A DNA stretch of 64,000 bases, taken from assembly GCF_041361465.1 (NCBI RefSeq), contig NZ_JBGKAC010000001.1, positions 1,612,001 through 1,676,000 on the forward strand, given 5' to 3'. Below, piece after piece: positions 14,901 to 21,669 of this stretch. The notes under the pieces were generated by a model. It saw only the letters and a program-made list of their open reading frames with translations, was not told the origin of the DNA and did not search any database. Each line of letters begins with the position of its first letter. Positions within the stretch are counted from its first letter, which is position 1. This DNA comes from Halobaculum sp. MBLA0143 (GTDB lineage: Archaea; Halobacteriota; Halobacteria; Halobacteriales; Haloferacaceae). Position numbers and translations under genes: made by a program.

Positions 14901-16091
14901 ATGTTTGACCGGAACTACTCGGGGAGAGAGGTTTCACGACGGCAGACACTGGCGGCAGTGACGGGTGCGACGGTGTCCGGACTCGCAGGCGTGCCGACGA
15001 CCGTCGTCGGCGACAGCGGGCGGGAGAAACGGGTCACGATCCTGGCGAGCGGCGACGAGAGTCGTGAGACCGTGACGGTCAGCAAGCGGTGGTATCGACA
15101 CAAACAACAGGCGATCAAGGTGAAGGAAGCGATGAGCCGGCAGTTCCTCGGTGAGGGGAGCATCCACTCCGTCGGAATCGAGTCCAGTGACACCGTGGTG
15201 GGTGACCTCCGCGGGAAGCGTGTTCGTGTGACCGCCGATCCAGAGGGAGACGTGTCGGCGCTAGACGCGGTGCCGAGTGCTGTCGAAGGAATCCCAGTGC
15301 GGACTGTAGAGGAGGAACGGCCCAGGCAGACGGCGTGTTACAACGACCGGCGTGACGACGTGGACGGCGACGGCGAGAACGAGTTCCTCGGGGGGATGGC
15401 GTTCGAGGGCATGAAGAACATCGACGACGGTGGCGACGCGGTCGAAGCAGGAACGCTCTGCTGTCCCGTGCAGTACAACGGCGGAACGTACATGCTCACC
15501 GCTCGTCACGTTATCAGCGGTGACGTGTGTAAGACTCCAGGGATCACCGAGAGTGACTACGGCTGGGGGAGGACTGGAAACAACGAAGACAGTGTGACAC
15601 CCTTCGGCTTCGTCGAGGCGGCACTCCCCGACTACGATGCTGCACTTCTCACGCTCGAGTCGTCGGATCTTCAGGACTTCAGTGGCCGCATTACCGACGA
15701 GCCAGACGCGGAGGTCGTCGGCCGGGTGACTGGCGACGGCATCGACACGCTGGCGTCGTACCCAGCCACGACAGTCTGCAAGCGAAGTCGGAAGACGTGC
15801 GCGACATCTGGGACTATCGTGAGTTCGAGATTGACCTTTAAATACGACTGTGGCCCGTTCGGCGACGAACAGAAGGAGTACGGGCAAGTCCGTACGTCGG
15901 CGACACAGGAGAAGGGTGACTCTGGGGGACCGGTGTACCTCCCGATCAACGACTCGTCTGGCACAGACGAGCTCTACCTCTTGAACGTGGCGACCAGAAA
16001 CTACGGGAGTGACGACTACGCGCAGGGCTCCTCGGCAGACATCCTACACGATCAGGAGGATATCAGTTTCGGCAGTGAGAAGTACTATTAG
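14901..16091 (+). CDS. Tat-exported trypsin-like serine protease
   Basis: 396 residues. A Tat leader (VSRRQTLAAVTGATVSGLAG, residues 11-30) is followed by a roughly 150-residue region of unknown fold and then a chymotrypsin-fold domain. The catalytic triad is visible: His203 in MLTARHVI, Asp246 in LPDYDAALL and Ser341 in EKGDSGGPVYL. Several cysteines (187, 188, 210, 293, 300, 317) could form disulfides in the exported domain. The N-terminal region may be a propeptide or targeting domain. The gene is the first of the accessory genes after arsA, lies in AT-richer DNA than its neighbours, and is followed seven bases later by a membrane protein gene. Substrate is unknown. Processing of another exported protein is possible but not shown. 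Confidence 0.85.
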   Translation: MFDRNYSGREVSRRQTLAAVTGATVSGLAGVPTTVVGDSGREKRVTILASGDESRETVTVSKRWYRHKQQAIKVKEAMSRQFLGEGSIHSVGIESSDTVVGDLRGKRVRVTADPEGDVSALDAVPSAVEGIPVRTVEEERPRQTACYNDRRDDVDGDGENEFLGGMAFEGMKNIDDGGDAVEAGTLCCPVQYNGGTYMLTARHVISGDVCKTPGITESDYGWGRTGNNEDSVTPFGFVEAALPDYDAALLTLESSDLQDFSGRITDEPDAEVVGRVTGDGIDTLASYPATTVCKRSRKTCATSGTIVSSRLTFKYDCGPFGDEQKEYGQVRTSATQEKGDSGGPVYLPINDSSGTDELYLLNVATRNYGSDDYAQGSSADILHDQEDISFGSEKYY

Positions 16092-16098
16092 CGAACAG

Positions 16099-17013
16099 AT
16101 GAATATCCGTAGCATCGCCTCTCGGTTCGCTGGAACGTTCGCACTCGGGGCTGCGACACTCGCTGGACTGCTGATCGTAATCAGCGAAGTTCATCTATCC
16201 TTGAACGCGTACTACAGAGGAGGATCGATGAGTTGGGCGGAGATCTACTCTGCTTTTGTTGCTGGGGAGAGAAGTCTGAGTTTGCTCACCCTCATGGCCG
16301 ACCTTCGAATTCTGGTCGCAGTAGCGTTCGTCCACGCAGTCTGGCAGAGAAGTCTCACGGTCGCCACACTCTCCGGGTTCCTCGCGGCAGCGGAGTCTGG
16401 AATAACGGCATCTCTTCCTCCAGCTTTCACACCAGTTGTGAGAGAACTCTGTCCGTCCTGTACGACCTCTAGCTTCGGTACCGAAGTCCCAGTGTGGATA
16501 CTGGTCGTCGTTGCTGCGATGCTGTGCAACGCAGTTGCACTACTGGATCAGAACAGTGACACCAGTCTCGGGGGGGACGGGCATCACGGTGTAGATGAGT
16601 CAACTGACGCCTTGCTGCCCACCACGGAGCGACAATTGGGGTACCTTCTAGCTACTCTCTCCGGGTACACGCTCGTTATCACGTTCTTATCTATTGGTAT
16701 TGTATCCTCGCCGTTCGTCGAGGCCTTACCAAACATCAACTGGAGGACTGCAGGTGGACTCGGCCTTTGCGCGTTGGTATTCTACGAGTTCGTCACGACG
16801 AAGGCGGGCTTCAGCCTCGCCGCACTCGCGGCCGTCGTGTGGCACACTAGCTTCGCCGCACTCCAGTACGACACAGCACTGTCTGAGTTCCTCGTTCCGA
16901 CGGCTACTCTGCTCACGATCTCTGCAGTCGGCTTCATGTACTCCAAGTCGATAGAGTTCACACGGCAGAGACGACGAAGTACACACGGCTCGCAGCCGCG
17001 CGATGGAGCCTGA
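16099..17013 (+). CDS. Multi-pass membrane protein with CPxC motif, paralogue 1
   Basis: 304 residues from an ATG seven bases after the protease stop. About seven or eight hydrophobic segments are visible. A conserved loop reads AFVHAVWQRSLTVATL, followed by a short non-membrane loop containing LCPSC (a possible redox or metal-binding pair), and near the end ALQYDTALSEFLVPTATLL. The protein is clearly related to the one at 19745, sharing ISEVHL/VSQIHL, FVHAVWQRSLTV, LCPxC and ALQYDTALS. I do not recognise the family. The lower GC and repeat-flanked location suggest lateral acquisition. Co-transcription with the exported protease suggests a shared function at the cell surface. Confidence 0.7.
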   Translation: MNIRSIASRFAGTFALGAATLAGLLIVISEVHLSLNAYYRGGSMSWAEIYSAFVAGERSLSLLTLMADLRILVAVAFVHAVWQRSLTVATLSGFLAAAESGITASLPPAFTPVVRELCPSCTTSSFGTEVPVWILVVVAAMLCNAVALLDQNSDTSLGGDGHHGVDESTDALLPTTERQLGYLLATLSGYTLVITFLSIGIVSSPFVEALPNINWRTAGGLGLCALVFYEFVTTKAGFSLAALAAVVWHTSFAALQYDTALSEFLVPTATLLTISAVGFMYSKSIEFTRQRRRSTHGSQPRDGA

Positions 17014-17054
17014 TCCGAGGAGGCTCGCCACAGTCCACGGAGACGGACAGACCA

Positions 17055-17086
17055 CCCCGTCCAATCGCAGTTCGAACACGACGGTT
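17055..17086. repeat. Weak, decayed copy of the ycaO 3' end (R1)
   Basis: The 32 bases around TTCGAACACGACGGTT match the clearer copy at 20658-20690 at most positions. Read on the minus strand both give a VTVVFE-x-RL string that resembles FEPRL near the end of YcaO. It lies directly after paralogue 1, as the clearer copy lies directly after paralogue 2. On its own this short match would not be convincing; position is the main support. Confidence 0.4.
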
Positions 17087-17294
17087 ACGCCTGACGGGTC
17101 CGAACCCCAGTTGCAGAAACCGGTTACGTCGCTCGGAGACTGCGTGACCTCTCCCGAGCCGTCGCCGAACGTGAACTGACAGCCAAAGTCGAGCGGGCTA
17201 GAGATGTGGCTGCTGACGTGACCGACTACGGACGCTCGGTGCCGGACGGTTACGTCGAGCGAACTACGGACGGTTCTGACGGCGCCGAACGACG

Positions 17295-17528
17295 ATGAGA
17301 CAGAACCGACACGGAGACAGTCGGCAGGGTGATCGAATAGTTGAGTTGGACGGTGACGAGGTGATCGTAGCGGAGACGATGGACGGTGAACGGACGGTGG
17401 TACTCTCCGACGAGTTTGTCTGCCGACCCGTGGCGTGGGGAGACCGATCGAGTCACGATGTCGTTGCCGAGGGCGACGGGGTAACACGAACGGCTAGACA
17501 GGTGCACACGGCGAGAGCCACCCTCTGA
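17295..17528 (+). CDS. Small hypothetical protein, uncertain
   Basis: 77 residues from an ATG. The centre (GDRIVELDGDEVIVAETMDG followed by ERTVVLSDEFV) has alternating hydrophobic and acidic residues, as expected for a small beta-barrel. The last 20 residues look random. No signal peptide or membrane segment is present and I recognise no family. It sits in the accessory region between the decayed ycaO tail and the nucleoside phosphorylase gene, where coding signals are weak. It may be a remnant. Confidence 0.3.
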   Translation: MRQNRHGDSRQGDRIVELDGDEVIVAETMDGERTVVLSDEFVCRPVAWGDRSSHDVVAEGDGVTRTARQVHTARATL

Positions 17529-18165
17529 GGCCAACACACATCGCCGGCGCAAACGACACCACACCAGCAACATCTCCGAGCAGTCCCCTCCTGTTCTCGG
17601 TAGTATCGTGGTAGAGAGGTGATTCGGAGGCGGGAAGACGGGATTAGTGGAAGACGACGTTACACACTCGTCGTCGACTCACGTCTGTCTGCCCTATCGA
17701 GCCGACGACTCGCTGCCACCGTTGACAACCGCCCGTCGGTGACCGATGCGACCGACCGATATGACGCAGGCAGTGGCTGGTACGGCCGCGAACACTGCCC
17801 GCTGCAGTCGTCGACGCCGGTGGTGCCGACGGGCACAGACGCTCGCAACCACCTGCCGGGGTGCCCGGGGCTGCGCGATCTCCCGACCGGCGAAGTTCAG
17901 GGTCGAGTCTCGCCGAGGTCCCGCCGGCCCACGGAAGCCCGTGTCGAGAGTACTGGCCGTCGCTGGACGCCACGCGAGCCACGCACACTCCAGGTGCGGT
18001 CGTCGTCGCGACTCGCGACGTGGTTTCTCGACAGTCGTGAAGTCGTCGCCCGAACCGGGCTGGCACGCCGGCCGGACGCCGAGCCGGTCGTCGACGACGA
18101 GCTGCGTGCGGTCGCCCGGGCGGCGCTGGTGGTGTCGGACGAGCACACCGCGACCGACGGCGGCC
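17529..18165. other. 637-base stretch without a supported gene
   Basis: No convincing gene. From about 17950 to 18165 one plus-strand frame has high third-position GC and protein-like composition (for example FLDSREVVARTGLA and DDELRAVARAALVVSDEH). It has no acceptable start and runs into the 3' end of the convergent nucleoside phosphorylase gene. It may be a gene remnant. No repeats or palindromes of note were seen. Confidence 0.4.
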
Positions 18166-19086
18166 TCACTTCACCGTGGCTGCTACCCCCTCGATCACGG
18201 GGTCCAGGAGCTCCGGTAGTGACCGCCGTCCGGTCCCCTCCGGGCGCCACTCCTCGGACGTGAGACAGTCGTCCACGAGGTGGACCGTCGCCGTCGCCAC
18301 GTCTCGGTAGCGACACACCGCCCACACGGCCGCGGTCTCCATCCCGACCGAGACCACCCCCGCCTCCGTGTATCGCTCGACCTCGGCGACCGTCTCGCGG
18401 TAGAGCGCGCTCGTAGTCCACGTCGGCCCCCGCGCGGTGTCGAACCCCGCGTCGTGGAGTGCCGACGCGACGCTGGCTACCACCGACTCCGTAGGCGTCA
18501 GCTCCGCCGTCGGCGGGAGGTAGTGGTGTGAGACTCCCTCGTCTCGGATCGCACGAGTCGGGAGGACGACCGTATCGGGGTCGAGCGACGCCTGCAGCGT
18601 CCCCGAGCCGGCGACCACCAGCACCACCTCCGCGCCCGCGGCTACGAGGTTCTCGGCCACGATGGCCGCCACCGGAGCACTGATACCGGCCTCTTGCACC
18701 GGGACGAAGCCGACGGTCTCCGACAGGCGGTACAGCGACTGTGACCGAACGATGCTGACCTCTTCCGTCGCTCGCTCCTCGACCGCCTCGTGTAACGCCT
18801 CCTGGAACCCGAGGAGGACGACAGGCGGAACGTCGGGCAGCCCGTCCCCGTGGGCCGTCACCGCGTCGGTCGGGTCGAACAGTGCCTCCGAGTGGTATTT
18901 GTCGGTGTAGTTCGGTAACGTTGGCTTCGGTCGGTCGTCGTCGTCGTCACTCCTCGCCGGGTCGTGCTGTGACGAACCGGTCTCACCCCTCTGATTGAGC
19001 GTCGACACTGCCGGTGGACTCCCCTCGTTCGTTTCGCCCGTTTCAGTCGTTTCAGTCGTTTCAGTTGTTTCAGTCGTTGCCGTCAC
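18166..19086 (-). CDS. Nucleoside phosphorylase (uridine phosphorylase-like) with a Thr/Glu repeat leader
   Basis: 306 residues from a GTG at 19086, chosen because a TATA-like GATAAA lies 27-32 bases upstream; a TTG three codons earlier is possible. The PNP/UDP family core begins near residue 60 (LPNYTDKYHSEALFDP) and includes LVVAGSGTLQ and the MEXXA-type motif VSVGMETAAVWAV. Such enzymes cleave nucleosides with phosphate to base and ribose-1-phosphate. The first 60 residues are unusual: a TTE tandem repeat (VTATTETTETTETTETGE), then polar linker and a DDDDD run. This is longer than the few residues usual before the core. The gene is on the minus strand inside the accessory island and may be acquired or an island bystander. 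Confidence 0.8.
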   Translation of the reverse strand: MTATTETTETTETTETGETNEGSPPAVSTLNQRGETGSSQHDPARSDDDDDRPKPTLPNYTDKYHSEALFDPTDAVTAHGDGLPDVPPVVLLGFQEALHEAVEERATEEVSIVRSQSLYRLSETVGFVPVQEAGISAPVAAIVAENLVAAGAEVVLVVAGSGTLQASLDPDTVVLPTRAIRDEGVSHHYLPPTAELTPTESVVASVASALHDAGFDTARGPTWTTSALYRETVAEVERYTEAGVVSVGMETAAVWAVCRYRDVATATVHLVDDCLTSEEWRPEGTGRRSLPELLDPVIEGVAATVK

Positions 19087-19112
19087 GTGCCGCAACGGAC
19101 GAAACGAGAAGA

Positions 19113-19118
19113 GATAAA
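19113..19118 (-). promoter_or_regulatory. TATA-like box for the nucleoside phosphorylase gene
   Basis: TTTATC on the minus strand, 27-32 bases before the GTG at 19086. The spacing supports a near-leaderless message and therefore that start codon. Confidence 0.55.
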
Positions 19119-19217
19119 TCTCCGGCGAGTGGTGCCGACACGCTGCTCACGTGGGTGGCCTGAAGCGACGAAACCCGGCCACGATGCGCCGGTTGCTCGT
19201 CACCGACGGTAGTCTCG

Positions 19218-19661
19218 GTGGGTGGCTCGTGGCAGCCACGGGTGTTTCGTCGGATCGACTATCTCGACGATTCTTTCGGACCCGAGACCGCCGTCGGCGT
19301 CGGCCTGTCGGAGTTGTTCGATTCGTCCGGTCGGCACCGCGGTCGTGTCACCGCGGAGCTTCACGTACAGTCGCACGGCGTCGTCGAGCAACTGGCCAAC
19401 GAGGGAGAACGGCTCCGTCGGGAGAACGAGGAGTTACGTGGGGAGTTAGAGTCGGTTCGAGATTGTGCCGGAGGTGACCGGGCAGAGCTGTTCTCTCGTG
19501 TGACGAAACTGGGTGAGTCCGACGAGGGGAACTCTGTGCGACTCGGTTCCAGCGACTCAACCCTGGGCCACTCCCACGGCCGCGACGTGAAGCGCGTCGC
19601 CCTGCTCGCCGAGGAGGTTCGCGGCGAGACGACGTTAGTCGTCTCGACTACGTGTCTGGCC
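19218..19661 (+). pseudogene. Chimeric reading frame: coiled-coil protein fragment joined to an arsA 3' end
   Basis: One frame open from a GTG at 19218. Residues to about 85 look like a real protein with good codon use and a heptad-rich coiled coil (HVQSHGVVEQLANEGERLRR, then ENEELRGELESV). About 35 low-complexity residues follow, and the frame then enters a copy of the arsA end (GRDVKRVALLAEEVRGET) in the correct arsA frame. There is no stop at the arsA position; the frame runs on to 19850 over the start of the next gene. The most likely reading is a gene remnant fused by recombination to an arsA tail. I do not recognise the coiled-coil part. A real short gene ending differently cannot be excluded. 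Confidence 0.45.
19577..19661 (+). repeat. Second copy of the arsA 3' end (diverged)
   Basis: About 85 bases matching arsA 14606-14690. The translation GRDVKRVALLAEEVRGET is nearly identical to the resident GRDVKRVPLLAEEVRGET, while the following TLVVSTTCLAR differs from ALGVVAACLA. The arsA stop is replaced by an arginine codon. It directly precedes the promoter of paralogue 2, as the resident arsA end precedes the promoter of the first cargo gene. Confidence 0.85.
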
Positions 19662-19711
19662 CGAACGAGGAGGGTAGTGGATCGGATTGACGCGGAGAGA
19701 CAGCATCAAAG

Positions 19712-19717
19712 TTTATT
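19712..19717 (+). promoter_or_regulatory. TATA box for membrane-protein paralogue 2
   Basis: TTTATT, 28-33 bases before the ATG at 19745, just after the second arsA tail. It gives the second membrane protein its own promoter independent of the first cargo genes. Confidence 0.6.
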
Positions 19718-19744
19718 GACAGCGGCTACCACCGACACAGTCAG

Positions 19745-20635
19745 ATGTTACTTCGCCGTTTCGGTCCCCGAGCTGTCAGGGCCCTCGCAGTCGGGAGTGC
19801 AGCAGCGGCGGGGGTCCCGGCGGTCGTCAGCCAGATTCACCTTCACCTGACCGCCCAGTACGGCAACACGGCCGGAAGCTGGGCCGACGGCTACCGTTCG
19901 TTCCTCGCTGGAACGGAGAGCCTGACACTGCTCACGCTCCTCCAGCCGGCGACCGTTCTGCTAGCGGTGACGTTCGTCCACGCCGTCTGGCAGCGGAGCC
20001 TCACCGTCGTCACGCTGTTCGGTGTCGCCGCTGCGACGGGGTCAGGGCTGACGGTTACCCTCCCACCGTCTCTGACGCCCCTTGCAACACAGCTCTGTCC
20101 CGTTTGTGTGGTCTCCACCGGTGTCGAAGTTCCGGCTGGCGCGCTGGTCGTCACTGCCGCGGTACTGTGTAATCTGAGCGAACTGCTGAGGCAGGGCGTA
20201 GACACTCGCCATGCGGGCAGACGGGGGCGTGACACCGACGAATCGCTCTACGTTTCGCTCCTGGCGACGAGACGACAGTCAGGGCGACTGTTATCGAAGC
20301 TGTCCGGGTACGCGCTCGCCGTCTCGTTCCTCGCAGTCGGTGTCGGATCACTCCCGTCAATCGAGATTCTCCAGAACATCGGCGGAGTCACCGCGGGAGG
20401 ACTCGTCATCTGTGCCCTGGTGGTCTACGAACTCGTTGCGACGGGGGCGGCGTACAGTCTCGGTGTGCTCGCGGCGCTCGCGTGGCTCACGGGGATCGCC
20501 GCACTCCAGTACGACACGGCGCTGTCGGGTGTCCTCCTCCCGACGGCTGTTCTGCTCACCGTCTCCGCGACGACATCGTTCTACGCCGAGCGGATCGCAC
20601 CTGCGGCGTTGAGTTCGAACCCAGCGGGTCCGTGA
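19745..20635 (+). CDS. Multi-pass membrane protein with CPxC motif, paralogue 2
   Basis: 296 residues. It is homologous along its length to the 304-residue protein at 16099, with the same order of motifs: VSQIHLHL near residue 30, a SLTLLTLL segment, TFVHAVWQRSLTVVTL, LCPVC in a loop near residue 120, and ALQYDTALSGVLLPTAVLL near the end. Seven or eight membrane segments are likely. The identical order and the CPxC pair suggest one conserved function. A thiol-redox or metal-linked role is only a guess. It lies between an arsA tail (19577) and a ycaO tail (20640), which is the arrangement expected if it came in as an allele of the same arsA-ycaO slot. Confidence 0.7.
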   Translation: MLLRRFGPRAVRALAVGSAAAAGVPAVVSQIHLHLTAQYGNTAGSWADGYRSFLAGTESLTLLTLLQPATVLLAVTFVHAVWQRSLTVVTLFGVAAATGSGLTVTLPPSLTPLATQLCPVCVVSTGVEVPAGALVVTAAVLCNLSELLRQGVDTRHAGRRGRDTDESLYVSLLATRRQSGRLLSKLSGYALAVSFLAVGVGSLPSIEILQNIGGVTAGGLVICALVVYELVATGAAYSLGVLAALAWLTGIAALQYDTALSGVLLPTAVLLTVSATTSFYAERIAPAALSSNPAGP

Positions 20636-20639
20636 ACGG

Positions 20640-20690
20640 CTACGGGACGGGTGGAGCACCCGTTTCAGTCGCGGTTCGAACACGACGGTG
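20640..20690 (-). repeat. Copy of the ycaO 3' end (R2)
   Basis: Matches the end of the resident ycaO gene (from its stop at 21670) with only a few substitutions over about 45 bases, plus one missing base in the GGGAACGGG run. On the minus strand it reads FEPRLKRVLHP against FEPRLEREFHP in YcaO; the missing base destroys the original stop. It lies directly between paralogue 2 and the third arsA tail. Confidence 0.8.
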
Positions 20691-20698
20691 ACCGTACT

Positions 20699-20784
20699 GC
20701 GGCCGCGACGTGAAGCGTGTCCCCTTGCTCGCCGAAGAGGTTCGCGGCGAGACGGCGCTGGGTGTCGTGGCGGCGTGTCTGGCC
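20699..20784 (+). repeat. Third copy of the arsA 3' end, differing only at silent sites
   Basis: 86 bases aligned without gaps to arsA 14605-14690. I count nine differences, all at third codon positions and all synonymous, so the encoded GRDVKRVPLLAEEVRGET and ALGVVAACLA are unchanged. The arsA stop TGA is CGA here and the frame continues. The pattern implies that this segment diverged while under selection as part of a working arsA gene and was then brought here. Confidence 0.92.
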
Positions 20785-20857
20785 CGAGACACGTCGGAGA
20801 CACACGACACGAGACGGTGGGAAACTGCTATCCGTCGGCCGTTTGGACGCCTCCAGT

Positions 20858-21654
20858 ATGTCCGAAGAGAGACGGCTCACGCGACGCGCTGCCGGAGCCT
20901 GCGTGCTCGCCGCGGCGGGCGTCGGTGGGGCCGTCGTCTGCGGGAGCAGTCGGCCGTCGTCACTCGCGGCGGCACGCGAAGCCTTCCACGCCGGGCGCGC
21001 ACTCCGGGAACGAGCGGGACGGGAGGCGATGCGCCGGCGCTGGGAGGCGGGTGGACTGGAGCCGGCCGCGAGCGGGAACGTCTCCCGGACTCTACGGCCC
21101 CCGGCGGGGCTGTCCGGTCACGCAGAGGCGACAGACTGCGACCTGGCATGCGACGTGGTTCAGGTGTACGGGTTCGATCAGCTGTTCGCGGACGCGCGAG
21201 TCGAGATGACGAAGAACCTCGACAGCCCGCTCGGCAGCGACAGCGGGGCGCCGCCGGCGGACGTGTTCTCGATGGGCTGGGAGTACACGACTACGATCGG
21301 TACACCGTGGGAGACGCCGAGCCGGGGAATCCGGAGTGGGGGGGTGCGGTGGCGGACGTTGGCCGCAACACCGCGTCCGGAATTACCTGGACCGTCACGG
21401 ACGCCGGTGAGGGGGGCGTCGACGCCGGAGAAGTGGTCTGGAGTGGGACAGTATCGTGTGAACTCTGTCCCGAGGACGGCACCGACATCGACGAGCGAGG
21501 CATTCGGGCCGAGTACCTACACACCTGGGGTGGGGGGAGTGACGGCGAGCCCTCCGTGACCGTCGAGCCGACGGGGGCACTGTCCGTCGAACGGACGCCC
21601 GACGACGACTTCCACGGGTGGTCGTCACCGGTGGTAGCGTGGGCACGGGAGTGA
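20858..21654 (+). pseudogene. Exported protein gene, apparently frameshifted near 21275-21300
   Basis: Starts with ATG and MSEERRLTRRAAGACVLAAA, a likely signal sequence. It continues in frame as an unrecognised protein with CDLACDVVQVYGFDQLF to about GWEYTTT near 21285. From there this frame loses good composition, while the -1 frame continues with DRYTVGDAEPGNPEWGGAVA, ITWTVTDAGEGG and SCELCPEDGTD to a stop at 21654. One missing base (or two extra) would join them into a protein of about 265 residues with two Cys pairs. It is either a recent pseudogene or a sequencing error. It fills the third cargo slot, between an arsA tail and the intact ycaO. Confidence 0.6.
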
Positions 21655-21669
21655 GATCGGACTCCGTCG

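Noticed and set aside
17619-18263. Plus-strand frame of 214 codons
   Set aside because: Most of it has random composition and it overlaps the 3' end of the phosphorylase. Only 17950-18165 looks coding-like, without a start, so it is noted as a gene-free stretch.
14694-21669. Provirus or integrative plasmid
   Set aside because: No integrase, replication protein, capsid or tRNA target was recognised; the repeats are gene ends of both neighbours, which fits stacking by recombination better.
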